From DATGMB01 sp035293845 (GTDB lineage Bacteria > Acidobacteriota > Terriglobia > Bryobacterales > Bryobacteraceae): a stretch of DNA of 38,495 nt. The translations under genes and the position numbers were made by a program. Shown here in pieces: positions 1-8,759 of this stretch; position 1 is the stretch's first letter, and every line of letters starts with the position of its first letter. The stretch spans positions 1-38,495 of the forward strand of contig DATGMB010000142.1 of assembly GCA_035293845.1 (NCBI GenBank). Direction: 5' to 3'. The notes beneath the pieces are model-generated. The model did no database searches, was not told where the DNA came from, and saw only the letters and a program-made list of their open reading frames with translations.

Positions 1-3000
1 CTTCGGCCGCACCTCCAGCTCGACCGGCCGCGCGACGGCCTTGACCGCCGGGTCGTAATACTCGTAGACCCGCGACGCGAACGTCTTGGCGCGAATCGGA
101 TACTTCGCGCGCAGACGGTAGCGCAGCTTGACGGTATCGCCCGCCGCGAGGGAATCGAAGTAGAGCGTCGCCTGCGTCGCCGTGAGGGTGAATTTCTCCA
201 TCCGGCCGCTCGACTTCCCGGCGCTTTGCTCCTGGTAGGCCTGCAGGTCCTCGGTGAGCAGGTCGAACCCCGGCGGAATGCCGAGATCCACCATGACCAT
301 TTTGGCGGTCGCGGGCAGGTTGCTCTTCACGGTCGCGGTGGCGGTCGCAATATCGTTTTGCGCGAGCTGCGTGCGATCGTATTTCACTTCGATCGTCAGC
401 GGCTCGGCGGCGGGCCGCGCGTCCCATGGCAAGAAGTACCGGCCGACCACCTGATAGGCGAGGCCGCCGCGGCCCGTGAATTTCAGCTCGACATGGTTCG
501 GCCCGCGCTGATCGATCCCGGCGAGCACGAACTGGTGCAGCAGGTCGTTGTTCTCCGCGGTGAGCACCAAGCGCCCGGCAGGCTTGCCGTTGAGCGTGAT
601 CTCGACCGTGCCCGCGGCTTCGGCCGAGCCTTTCTCGGTCGCGAGCAGCAGGGCTTTGAGCGCCATGATGGTGGCCTGCGTGGTGCCCCACGTCCCCGAG
701 GCTTCCTTCTTTGACGCGATGTACTTCAGCGCCTTGCTGGCGATCCCCGCGTCGAGGCCCGATTTCAGCAGCGCCTGCACCGCGAGACCCGTGGTTTCGA
801 TCGCCGCGCTGGCTCCGGTGGCGTAGACGCCGGTTTCCGGCGCGGTCCACCAGACCTGATCGTCCTGCTCCGTGCGCGCCGCGGCCAGCGCCTCGACGGC
901 CTGCCGCGCAAACTCACGGTCGCCCGAATCCACCGCGAAATTCGCCAGCACGGCGAGCGTGTAAGCGTCGGTTTTCTCGCCCATATGCCGCTCGACGAAC
1001 TGGCGCGCCTTCGCCACGGCCGGCCCGCGATACCCGCTGCTCTCGAGCGCCCAGCCGATGTACGCCGCGATCCGCAGCGCGTCCGAGTTGTAGCGGTTGG
1101 TCGCGCCTTCGTTGATGAACTGCGTGTCCGGCTTCCAGCTTCCATCCGGCTGCTGCTGGCGGGCGAGCCACTGCTGCGTGCGCTCGATCAGCCGCGGGTC
1201 CACATCATGCACCTGCGCCATATCGTGGAACTCCATCAGGCCGTACGAAGTCAGGATCTTGTTGGCCGGCGGATTGCCGAACCAGGAGAAGCCGCCGCCC
1301 GGAACTTCGTAGGTGAGCAGCCGCTGGTATCCGTTGACGATGAAGCCCTCGGCCTTGGCGTGGACTTCCGGCGTGAGTTTCTTCGTCCGCTTCATGTAAT
1401 CGAGCGCCAGCACGTTGGGATAGGTGGCCGAGGACGTTTGCTCGAAGCAGCCGAACGGCATGCGCAGGATGGCGTCCATCCCTTCGATCACCTGGCTCAG
1501 CGGACCCGGATAGAGGCGCACGAAGACTTTGCTCGCATCGGATATCGCGCCCGCGGGGAAGTCGATGGCGTGGCGCACCACACCGGGCTCCGGAACCGTC
1601 CCGATCTCCGCCTCCCGCCACACGCCGGGGCGCATGTTGACCGTGGCCCGCGCGCTCGAATCCAGCCGCCCGTTGAACACCTGCGTCATCTCGCGGCCGT
1701 TCGGCACCACCTCGATCTCGCGCACGACGATATCGGCGCGGTTCCCCATCTTCGCCGCGAGCGTCAGCTTGAACTTCCCGATCCGGTTCGCCTGAACCGT
1801 GAACTCCGCACCGCCGGCGCGCCCCGAATCGACATTCACGGACTTCGCGGCCGGATCGCCCGCGAGGGAATACCACGCGTCCGGCTTCAAAGACAGCGCG
1901 ACTTCGCCGGATGCGCCCGAGTAGTTGTAAACGGCCACCGGAATCGAGACGCGATCGCCCTGCGTGAGCGTGACCGGGAGGTCGAGATCCACGAAGAAAT
2001 CCTGGAAGACCTTGATCCCCGCCGTGCCGCTCCCCAGCGCTCCGCGCGCGGTCGAAGCCATCAGCGCCATGCGCCACGTGGTGATCGAATCCGCGAGCGG
2101 GATCGAGACCGTCGCCAGGCCGCGGCCGTCCGTCACGATCTCCGGGTTGATGTACAGCGCTTCCGGGAAATACGAACGTACGTGCGCGGCCGGCGCGACG
2201 CCGCCGGCTGCGGCGTCCCGAGCCATCCCCTTCGCGGCCATCATTGGCGCGGGCGGCGGAGGAGGCGCAGCCATCGGCGCCGCAACCGCCAGCGCCCGAA
2301 CCTGCATGAGCCCGCCGACTACCCCGCCAGCCACGCCGCCTCCGCGGGCGAATCGGACGGCCGGCGCCGCGGCTGTGACCTCCACCATCTCTGTAACGGC
2401 GCCGATTTCGAGCGTCGCCTCGAACACCGCCCGATCTCGCGCCTGAAGCGTGACATTGCGCGAGGCGAGCCGAAATCCCGCTGCGGCAAGCTCCACGCGG
2501 TAGTCCCCCGGCGGCAGCCCCGCGATGCTGAAATGCCCGTCCGCTCCGGTTCGCGACTTGCGTGTCGTGGCCCCGGAACGCGCGATCACCTCTGTGTTCG
2601 GCACTGCCGCTCCCGTGACGTCCTCAACCGTCCCGGCGATCTCCGCCATTCCGTTCATCGGCCCGCGGTCGTGTTCGATCGCCACGTCCAGCCCGTGCGC
2701 GTGCGGCTCACTCGCCACCCGCCCGGTCACGCGCACGAAAGCCGTCAGGTCGTCCGCCGTGTACAGCCGCCGGTCCGGGCCGGCGCTGCGCACAAAGTTG
2801 CCCTGCACCTGGACTGGGGTGCCCCACGCATCCCGCGCCTGCGCGATCGGGCCGGACATGGGATTGCTCCGGCCCTTCACCAGCTCGCGCACCTGCGCCA
2901 GAAATGCATTCTCGTAACGGCCGCGATACTCCTGGAATTTCCCCATTGGCGCGGTCCGCCCCGCTTCCGTCTCGAAACGGTTGGGGTTCACGATCTCAGT

Positions 3001-5166
3001 GGCCGCGAACAGCGCGCGGGCCGGCAAAGGATTCGCGGCGGTGATCGCCTGCGGCGCCTCGATGCCATGGATCTCATACCGCGGCTTCATGACTTCCTGC
3101 TCGAGGTAGAAGAACACCTTGGCGAATCCCGGCTGCTTTTCCGCCAGCGCGAAGACGGCCTCGTCCACCACCTGCACGCCGATCGCGGCCTGCACGCCCT
3201 CGCCCTGCGAGTTCGTGACGCGGAACTCGACCCTTGCGTCCTCGCCCGGCTTGTACACCGCGCGGTCCGCCGTGGCTTCCACCTTCAGTTCATCGGCCGG
3301 CTGCACGAACAGGAGCCGATGGTCGGCCACCGCCTGCGCGTTCGTACCGAACAGATACGCGTTGCAGTCGAGCGTACCGGAGAGGTCCGGCGTGGCGGTG
3401 AGCGCCAGCTCGGCCTGCCCGTTCACCAGGTCCACGTCTCGGGTGAGCACTGTCTGCCCGGCCTTGATCACGTCCAGGTACACGGTGCCACGGGCCTTCG
3501 TCGAGAACACGCGCAGCCGGATCGGCTCGCCCGCGCGGTACACGGCGCGCTCCGCCCGCAGCAGGATCTGGTCGCCGCCGCCGCGGACCGGGAGCGGCAC
3601 GTTCGCTTTCGCCTGGTTGCCCTCGCGGTCCGTGGCCTCGATGTAGAGCCGGTCTGCCGTATCGCCCGGCTTCATCCGGATCATCGCCACGCCGCCCGCA
3701 TCTGTCGTGACGGTCTGGCCCGCGGCGCGCAGCTCGGCAACAGCCGGCGTGCCGTCCGGATAGGACGCCAGCAGGAACACCTGGTTTTCCAGGTTCGGGA
3801 CCAGCGTCCCGCCCTCCGGCACCGCCGTCAGCAGCAGCGGCGACTGGCTGACCGTGACCGGCTCGCCGCGCGTCTCGGTGTGCCCGGCGGAATCCTTCAC
3901 CGAGGCTTCCACCAACACCCGCGCGGCGCCCTGATCGAGCGGCTTTCCGGCGAAGTAGTCGGGCAGCTTGAGGTCGAAACGGTAGGCGCCATCGGCATCC
4001 GTCTTGCCCTGCGCGGTGGCGGCCTCGAATACCGCGACGTCCATAGCCGACGCCTTCACCGTCACCGTGCCTTCCACCGGCTTGCCGAAGAAGTAGTTGG
4101 CGCGGACGGTTCCGGTCACGTGGTCGCCGGGGCGGTAGCCGTGCTTCGCCTTGCCGGAAAATTCGACCGCCACCTTGTATTTCGGCAGGACGTAACGGTC
4201 CACATTGACGGCGATTTCCGCGGTATTGCCACCGTCCATCGCCGCGCGGAGGTGCCAGGCGCCGAGGTTGACCTCGTCGGCGAGCGCGAATTCGGCCGAG
4301 GCGATGCCGTAATTGTCCGTCTGTGTGGCCTTTTTGAACACCTTATTGCCGCGCGAATCCTCGATTTCGAACGTGAGCGGCCGGCCGGCGACCGCCCGGT
4401 GCTCCGCTTTATCCAACGCGAGGGCGCGGAGGTGGACCGTCTGCCCCGGCTGGTAAACGGGCTTTTCGGTGGTCAGCAGGATGGCGGATTTGGCTTCGAT
4501 CCGTATCGGCTCGGTGTACTCGGCCGACCCGATGGGGGTCTCGACCGTGTAGTGAAGGGCTGCGCGGCCGGCCGCGGCGGCCGGCAGGCGGAACTGGACG
4601 GGCGCCGTCCCGCGGCTGTTGAGCGGCCCCGCGAAGAGACGCACCGGGGCTTGGCCCTGCACCGTAAGCTCTACAATCAGCGAGCTTTGCCCGGAAATGG
4701 GTTGGTTCCGCGAATCGCTCGCGACCACCCGCACGGCCGCCTCGCCCCCGGCCAGGTAGCTCTGCTGGCCGATGATGTGGAGCACGGGCATCCGCAGGAT
4801 CTGCGAGATGGATTCGGTGCCCGAGACGGCGGGCGCTGCCGCACCCGTCTCCGTGAAGCGATAGCGGAGGCGATGCCAGACCAGGTCCTCGACCGGCAGG
4901 GATTTCGACAGGTGGATATCCGCCTGCCACGGCGCCGTCTGCGTCTGTTCCGACACGCCGCCGAGCACGTGGTCTTCCGGGTCGAGCACCTCGACGGTCA
5001 ACTGCCCGGCTCGGAGCGGCGGGTGCGGGATGGCGACATGCAGAACGCCGCGCGACCACGTCGCGGCCGGCGGGTCCGCGGGCTGGTAGGAGTGCAGCAG
5101 CAGCGCGCCGGAAATCCCCGCAAGAGCCGCCGCCAGGGGCAGCCAGGTGCGATATCGAAGTGTCAT
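1..5166 (-). CDS. alpha-2-macroglobulin family protein (3' end cut by window edge)
   Basis: Bacterial alpha-2-macroglobulins are large protease traps: a protease cuts a bait region, the protein collapses around it, and an activated thioester can bond to it. 1722 codons are visible and the frame is still open at base 1, but the last residues look like the receptor-binding end, so little is probably missing. The start at 5166 has GGAG about 7 bases upstream and gives an N-terminal hydrophobic stretch (about residues 8-25) with no lipobox cysteine. Macroglobulin beta domains fill roughly residues 35-830. A carboxypeptidase-regulatory-like domain follows (about 838-935), then an Ala/Pro/Met-rich linker (about 945-990) that probably forms the bait. 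The A2M domain begins with VRSYFPE near 996. The thioester motif GCFEQ is intact, with Cys about 1240 and Gln about 1243, followed by the alpha-alpha toroid. The family call is secure; the trapping role is inferred. No penicillin-binding protein PbpC, a usual partner, is in view. Confidence 0.93.
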   Translation of the reverse strand, partial: MTLRYRTWLPLAAALAGISGALLLHSYQPADPPAATWSRGVLHVAIPHPPLRAGQLTVEVLDPEDHVLGGVSEQTQTAPWQADIHLSKSLPVEDLVWHRLRYRFTETGAAAPAVSGTESISQILRMPVLHIIGQQSYLAGGEAAVRVVASDSRNQPISGQSSLIVELTVQGQAPVRLFAGPLNSRGTAPVQFRLPAAAAGRAALHYTVETPIGSAEYTEPIRIEAKSAILLTTEKPVYQPGQTVHLRALALDKAEHRAVAGRPLTFEIEDSRGNKVFKKATQTDNYGIASAEFALADEVNLGAWHLRAAMDGGNTAEIAVNVDRYVLPKYKVAVEFSGKAKHGYRPGDHVTGTVRANYFFGKPVEGTVTVKASAMDVAVFEAATAQGKTDADGAYRFDLKLPDYFAGKPLDQGAARVLVEASVKDSAGHTETRGEPVTVSQSPLLLTAVPEGGTLVPNLENQVFLLASYPDGTPAVAELRAAGQTVTTDAGGVAMIRMKPGDTADRLYIEATDREGNQAKANVPLPVRGGGDQILLRAERAVYRAGEPIRLRVFSTKARGTVYLDVIKAGQTVLTRDVDLVNGQAELALTATPDLSGTLDCNAYLFGTNAQAVADHRLLFVQPADELKVEATADRAVYKPGEDARVEFRVTNSQGEGVQAAIGVQVVDEAVFALAEKQPGFAKVFFYLEQEVMKPRYEIHGIEAPQAITAANPLPARALFAATEIVNPNRFETEAGRTAPMGKFQEYRGRYENAFLAQVRELVKGRSNPMSGPIAQARDAWGTPVQVQGNFVRSAGPDRRLYTADDLTAFVRVTGRVASEPHAHGLDVAIEHDRGPMNGMAEIAGTVEDVTGAAVPNTEVIARSGATTRKSRTGADGHFSIAGLPPGDYRVELAAAGFRLASRNVTLQARDRAVFEATLEIGAVTEMVEVTAAAPAVRFARGGGVAGGVVGGLMQVRALAVAAPMAAPPPPPAPMMAAKGMARDAAAGGVAPAAHVRSYFPEALYINPEIVTDGRGLATVSIPLADSITTWRMALMASTARGALGSGTAGIKVFQDFFVDLDLPVTLTQGDRVSIPVAVYNYSGASGEVALSLKPDAWYSLAGDPAAKSVNVDSGRAGGAEFTVQANRIGKFKLTLAAKMGNRADIVVREIEVVPNGREMTQVFNGRLDSSARATVNMRPGVWREAEIGTVPEPGVVRHAIDFPAGAISDASKVFVRLYPGPLSQVIEGMDAILRMPFGCFEQTSSATYPNVLALDYMKRTKKLTPEVHAKAEGFIVNGYQRLLTYEVPGGGFSWFGNPPANKILTSYGLMEFHDMAQVHDVDPRLIERTQQWLARQQQPDGSWKPDTQFINEGATNRYNSDALRIAAYIGWALESSGYRGPAVAKARQFVERHMGEKTDAYTLAVLANFAVDSGDREFARQAVEALAAARTEQDDQVWWTAPETGVYATGASAAIETTGLAVQALLKSGLDAGIASKALKYIASKKEASGTWGTTQATIMALKALLLATEKGSAEAAGTVEITLNGKPAGRLVLTAENNDLLHQFVLAGIDQRGPNHVELKFTGRGGLAYQVVGRYFLPWDARPAAEPLTIEVKYDRTQLAQNDIATATATVKSNLPATAKMVMVDLGIPPGFDLLTEDLQAYQEQSAGKSSGRMEKFTLTATQATLYFDSLAAGDTVKLRYRLRAKYPIRAKTFASRVYEYYDPAVKAVARPVELEVRPK

Positions 5167-5277
5167 GATCCGTCTCCGGGAGATACCGAAGAATTGGACC
5201 GCGCGAACGGGCCGGCGGTTCCCGGTTCTCAGCAGGGATATTGCGCGACGGGGCAGAGCCTTTCACCGCATTCGCCG

Positions 5278-5306
5278 TTGCCGGGCCGGGACGACTCGGA
5301 TATAGT
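5278..5306 (+). promoter_or_regulatory. sigma70-type promoter for the membrane protein at 5329
   Basis: TTGCCG (5278-5283) and TATAGT (5301-5306) are separated by 17 bases. They match the sigma70 consensus at 4 of 6 and 5 of 6 positions. The predicted transcription start would be about 15 bases before the ATG at 5329. It lies in the 162-base divergent gap between the macroglobulin gene and the membrane protein gene. Seen in sequence only. Confidence 0.5.
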
Positions 5307-5328
5307 GAACCGCGCAGGCGGTCGATCT

Positions 5329-6138
5329 ATGGACCGGAAGACGACGCGAAGCTTCTCGGGCTCGCTCGAAGGCGATGAGCTGCGGCAGCACGTGCTGCGC
5401 TCGTACCTGGTCATGCGCGCCGGAATCGCAATCATCGGGGTCGCGTTTCCGCTTCTGCTGCTCTTCGGCGGGATCGCCCTGCAGATCTGCCCGCAGGATT
5501 CCATGAGCGCTTACTACCACGCGGTCGGTCCGGGTGGAGGCTCGATGCGGAACTGGTTCGTCGGGCTGCTGTTCGCGGTGAGCATCTCGCTCGGGCTCTA
5601 CCGCGGGTTCAGCCGCGTCGAGGACCGGCTGCTCGATGCGGCGGCTGTCCTCGGGATCGGGATCGCGGTCTTCCCGATGGGCTGGGACCCGGCGAAGCTT
5701 TCCGGCTGCGGCGTGCCGGGATCGATTCCCCACACCGCAGCGGCGCTATTCGGCGTGCCGCTGCACTATCTCTGCGCGATTTCTTTCTTTCTGTGCATCT
5801 CGCTGGTGTGCTGGTTCTGCGCGGACGACACGCTCCACCTGGAACCGGACGAAACGCGGCGGCGGATGCTCAAGCGGCTGTACCGCGGCATTGCGGTAGC
5901 GATGCCTGCCTCCATGTTCGCCGCCTGGGGGCTGAACAGCGGCCTGCACACGCACAAGGCGGTATTCTGGGCCGAAGCCGCGGGCATCTTCGCCTTCGGC
6001 GCGTACTGGTTCCTGAAGGGCATCGAACTGAACCGGACGGCGGCCGACCTGAGAGCGGCGCGGGGCGAACTGCGTTTGTGTTCGGGCATCGTGGAAGCGG
6101 CTCCGGAGTCCGGCAAACCGCCAGGCGATCAATGCTGA
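5329..6138 (+). CDS. multi-pass membrane protein of unknown function
   Basis: A 269-residue protein with about five to six hydrophobic segments: near residues 27-48, 63-82, 92-110, 135-160, 185-205 and 215-230. Conserved-looking features are a loop with SAYYH followed by RNWFVGLLF, a pattern I associate with small uncharacterised membrane proteins, and an acidic/basic cytoplasmic loop after the fourth segment. I do not recognise a catalytic motif. The ATG at 5329 is chosen because a good promoter lies just upstream. The same frame stays open a long way further upstream, but that stretch is antisense to the macroglobulin gene and is not coding. Its 3' end overlaps the convergent gene at 6129 by 10 bases. 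Confidence 0.75.
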   Translation: MDRKTTRSFSGSLEGDELRQHVLRSYLVMRAGIAIIGVAFPLLLLFGGIALQICPQDSMSAYYHAVGPGGGSMRNWFVGLLFAVSISLGLYRGFSRVEDRLLDAAAVLGIGIAVFPMGWDPAKLSGCGVPGSIPHTAAALFGVPLHYLCAISFFLCISLVCWFCADDTLHLEPDETRRRMLKRLYRGIAVAMPASMFAAWGLNSGLHTHKAVFWAEAAGIFAFGAYWFLKGIELNRTAADLRAARGELRLCSGIVEAAPESGKPPGDQC

Positions 6139-6959
6139 TCCGGATGTTCCCGCGAAGGGGAGCCTTCCCGTGAAGCGAAGCCTTCCCGCGGCCCCGAGCC
6201 TTCTACCGGGGCGCCGTACGTCACCACCGAATTGCTCTTGAATTCCCGGCACTGTTGCAATTCGACCAGGTTCAGCGAATAATTTCCTAACTCATCGGCT
6301 ACGCCAAGCTCCGACTTATGCGGCAGCAGGACCGGCTCGCTGCCGATGTGCATGGTCTCATAATGGAGCATCTCTTCTACATAGCGAAGCCCGACATAGG
6401 CCGGGATATGTTTGACCTGGAGATCCACGCGCACGAGATCGAGCGTGGCGGCATCCACCCAGATGCTTCCCTCGAAGGGCACGAGGCTCTGGTTGCCGCC
6501 GTGCTTTACCATGAACTGGCTCTTTTCGAGCGGCACGGAGAAATTGATCCGAATCGTCTGGTGGCCGTCCTTTTTCCCCGTTCCCGCGTACTGGAAGTCC
6601 GCCACGTCCGGGGTGAATATGATCTTGACCACGGAGCCGAACGCGCCGTTCCCGATCGTTCCGTGGGGCACCACGCGATCGATCACCCGCTCCTCGAAAT
6701 GGTCCTCTCCGGAGCGCGCGAAGAACTCCTCGCGTCCGATAAACGCCACTTCAAGCTCGACAACGTCGTCGCGCGTCCATTGGCTGCCGCGCCGGACGAG
6801 CCGGCTGATCACCTCATGGCAGGTGTAGTGCGGCAGTTGCTCCAGATATTCGGCGGTGCGGCTGCGAATCTTTTCCAACAAAGCGTCCTGGTCCGGCGCC
6901 GGCTTGGCGGCGGCAAATAGAACGCCGTCCGCGAGGAGAATGGCACATATGATTTTCAC
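6129..6959 (-). CDS. secreted protein of unknown function
   Basis: A 276-residue protein starting at a GTG (6959) with GGGAGG 8 bases upstream. The N-terminus is a short hydrophobic signal-like stretch ending near AAAKPAPDQ, so export is likely. The N-terminal third has a helical segment with HYTCHEVISR. The middle is beta-rich, with paired sentences such as FEGSIWVDAATLDLVRVDL, which recall outer-membrane lipoprotein-sorting or sigma-E regulator folds in which a strand pattern carries hydrophobic cargo. That comparison is a weak inference. The C-terminal 25 residues are low-complexity and charged, with repeated REG/SRE, and overlap the convergent membrane-protein gene. The Shine-Dalgarno is buried in a perfect hairpin, suggesting translational control. 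Confidence 0.72.
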   Translation of the reverse strand: MKIICAILLADGVLFAAAKPAPDQDALLEKIRSRTAEYLEQLPHYTCHEVISRLVRRGSQWTRDDVVELEVAFIGREEFFARSGEDHFEERVIDRVVPHGTIGNGAFGSVVKIIFTPDVADFQYAGTGKKDGHQTIRINFSVPLEKSQFMVKHGGNQSLVPFEGSIWVDAATLDLVRVDLQVKHIPAYVGLRYVEEMLHYETMHIGSEPVLLPHKSELGVADELGNYSLNLVELQQCREFKSNSVVTYGAPVEGSGPREGFASREGSPSREHPDQH

Positions 6960-6966
6960 TTAAATA

Positions 6967-7004
6967 TTCCTCCCGCAAGTAAGTGGAGATTCAGGCGGGA
7001 GGAA
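6967..7004 (-). promoter_or_regulatory. hairpin sequestering the Shine-Dalgarno of the gene at 6959
   Basis: On the minus-strand transcript, 10 bases (TTCCTCCCGC, 7004-6995) pair perfectly with GCGGGAGGAA (6976-6967) across an 18-base loop. The second arm contains the GGGAGG ribosome-binding site of the GTG start at 6959. The first arm is therefore an anti-Shine-Dalgarno. The structure is read directly; its role in blocking translation is inferred. A weak terminator for the upstream gene is an alternative, but there is no U-tract. Confidence 0.55.
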
Positions 7005-7164
7005 CTTGGCGCAAAAAGCCGGATGCCGGACGGGCCGCGAGCTGATCAGAAATACGGTGGTGGATCGTGGGCGTGTGCAGGCTGCCAAGACTCGCGCGCG
7101 GTGCGCGCAGCGTTTCCGGGCGATCACCGGGAGTGCCGGTGCAGTCGCGCGCGTTCGAACGTGA

Positions 7165-8616
7165 CTACCGGGCAGGCGCGGCGGCGTGCTCGCGCAGAGC
7201 ACGCTCGATCACTTCGCGCGGCAGCCGATTGATCACAGCGCGGAACTTGCCGCGCTCGGTGCGCTCGATTTCGGCGACCCGCTCGACCTCGACCTGCATC
7301 GGGCCGAGGCGCTCATCGGCGACGCGTCGGCGAATCGTTTCCGCATCGGCCTCGGAGAAGCCGTCGCGCGCGACGACCCGGACACGGATTCGGCCGAGAT
7401 CCTCCTGTACGACCTGGCCTTCGAGCACATTGGGCAGATTGATGAACAGGCCGTGAAAACGCACGGTCACCTGCCCGTTGCACCCGACAATGACGTCTTC
7501 GAGCCGGCCGACGATCTGCTCCAGCACCGGCAATCCATCGCGGCCGCACGGGCAGGTCTCGGTGGACCAGGAGGCGACATCGCCGATCTCGTAGCGGATG
7601 AGCGGCTGGGTACGGCTGAGCAGGCCGGTGCAGACCATGCGTCCGGGCACACCGGGCGGGACCGGGCGGCCGGATTCGTCCACGATCTCGACGATGCCGA
7701 AGTCGGGACTGACGTGCAGGCGTCCTCTCTCGCACTCGGTGGCGAGGACGCAGTTTTCGACCGCGCCGAACTCCTCGTACGCGCGCGCGCCGAAGGCGGC
7801 GATCAGTGTGGATTTCATCTCGCCGGTGAGCTTCTCGCTGCTGAGCACCAGCGCGCTCGGGCGGTAATCCAGACGCAGGCCGCCGGCAAGCATGAAGCGG
7901 GCGAGCTGATAGTGCGCGTTGGCGTAGCCGGTGAGCAGGGCGGGACGGTGGCGATTGAAACCCTCGACGTAATTGGGCGCGTGCGCGCGGCTGATGTGAT
8001 AACCGGAGAAGTAGACCTGCCGCTCCGCTGCGTTCCAGCGGTAATAGGGCGGCGGCGAATCGTGGCGGGGGAGGATCATGCGGCCGCCGATCATGGAGCG
8101 CGGCATGCGGATGCTGGCGCCGGCCCAGCGGAAGGAACGGGCCTCGCGCGCGGCGATGAAACGGCGGTGGTCGTCGGAGGTGCAGTAGATCGTGACCGGC
8201 GTGCCGGTGCTGCCGCTGGTGAAATATTGGTGGAGGCGACGGAGCGGGCCGGCCTGCTCGCTCACGAATTCCGCGGGCCGGTCGCGGAGATCCGATTTGG
8301 GTGTGAGGGGCAGCCGGACCAGGTCACCGGGGTGGAAACGGCGCAGCCGGTCGGGGCCGATACCGGCCGCGGCCCATCGCTGGCGGTAATAGGGGACGGT
8401 GGCCTGGGCGTGGAGCAGCACGCGGCGCAGTTCGGCCGCGAGATACTCCTCGAAGCGGGCAGCGTTCCAGCTCTCGCGCTCCGAGAACTCGCGCACATAG
8501 CGGTCGAATTCGCCGCCCAGCCGCTCGCGGCGGTATCGAAGGCCATAGATGCTGATGCCGGCGTTTTGCAGCCAGACCGGCGCATGCGCATAGATCCAGG
8601 AGTTGAGTCGATTCAC
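7165..8616 (-). CDS. PaaK/CapK-like AMP-forming ligase (phenylacetate-CoA ligase family)
   Basis: A 483-residue member of the adenylate-forming superfamily, the PaaK/CapK branch, which activates a carboxylate as an acyl-adenylate. The phosphate-binding loop FTSGSTGTP is at about residues 132-140, the A5-like EEFGAVE at 281-287, RYEIGD at 341-346, a CPCGR segment at 355-359 and the hinge GRLED at 370-374. The C-terminal subdomain is present. The length fits CapK-like proteins of polysaccharide loci better than classical PaaK (about 430). GTG start at 8616, with a poor Shine-Dalgarno. No phenylacetate-degradation genes or acyl carrier protein lie nearby, so the substrate cannot be assigned. The family is secure and the substrate unknown. 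Confidence 0.85.
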   Translation of the reverse strand: MNRLNSWIYAHAPVWLQNAGISIYGLRYRRERLGGEFDRYVREFSERESWNAARFEEYLAAELRRVLLHAQATVPYYRQRWAAAGIGPDRLRRFHPGDLVRLPLTPKSDLRDRPAEFVSEQAGPLRRLHQYFTSGSTGTPVTIYCTSDDHRRFIAAREARSFRWAGASIRMPRSMIGGRMILPRHDSPPPYYRWNAAERQVYFSGYHISRAHAPNYVEGFNRHRPALLTGYANAHYQLARFMLAGGLRLDYRPSALVLSSEKLTGEMKSTLIAAFGARAYEEFGAVENCVLATECERGRLHVSPDFGIVEIVDESGRPVPPGVPGRMVCTGLLSRTQPLIRYEIGDVASWSTETCPCGRDGLPVLEQIVGRLEDVIVGCNGQVTVRFHGLFINLPNVLEGQVVQEDLGRIRVRVVARDGFSEADAETIRRRVADERLGPMQVEVERVAEIERTERGKFRAVINRLPREVIERALREHAAAPAR

Positions 8617-8681
8617 GGCCGCTCTTTTTCCGAAGCCGGGCGGGACACGGCCACCCTATAGGACAGGCTAGTGCGGCGGTA

Positions 8682-8701
8682 ACGGCTCCGTCCAGAGCCG
8701 T
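8682..8701. other. short perfect inverted repeat between two minus-strand genes
   Basis: ACGGCTC (8682-8688) and GAGCCGT (8695-8701) form a 7-base-pair stem with a 6-base loop, about 60 bases after the stop of the outer-membrane protein gene. No T-tract follows on the minus strand, so it is at best a weak terminator or a transcript-stabilising hairpin. Confidence 0.3.
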
Positions 8702-8759
8702 GGAGAGCGCAGGGTGACAGAAAGGACACCGCGGCTGTGCGGATCTTCCCGGCCCGGAT

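Noticed and set aside
5167..5277. Possible promoter for the macroglobulin gene in the divergent gap
   Set aside because: A TATCCC hexamer is present but no -35 at proper spacing; too weak to list.
985..5328. Plus-strand frame open for about 4.3 kb, continuous with the membrane protein gene at 5329
   Set aside because: It is exactly antisense to the macroglobulin gene. Its translation is rich in Arg, His and Pro with no domain pattern, the usual shadow of high third-position GC. Only the part from 5329 codes.
6995..7004. Reading the 6967-7004 hairpin as a rho-independent terminator of the PaaK-like gene
   Set aside because: No U-tract follows the stem and the stem contains the next gene's ribosome-binding site; a regulatory leader fits better.
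7186..8661. 491-codon plus-strand frame
   Set aside because: Antisense to the PaaK-like gene; Ala/Gly/Asp/Val-rich shadow.
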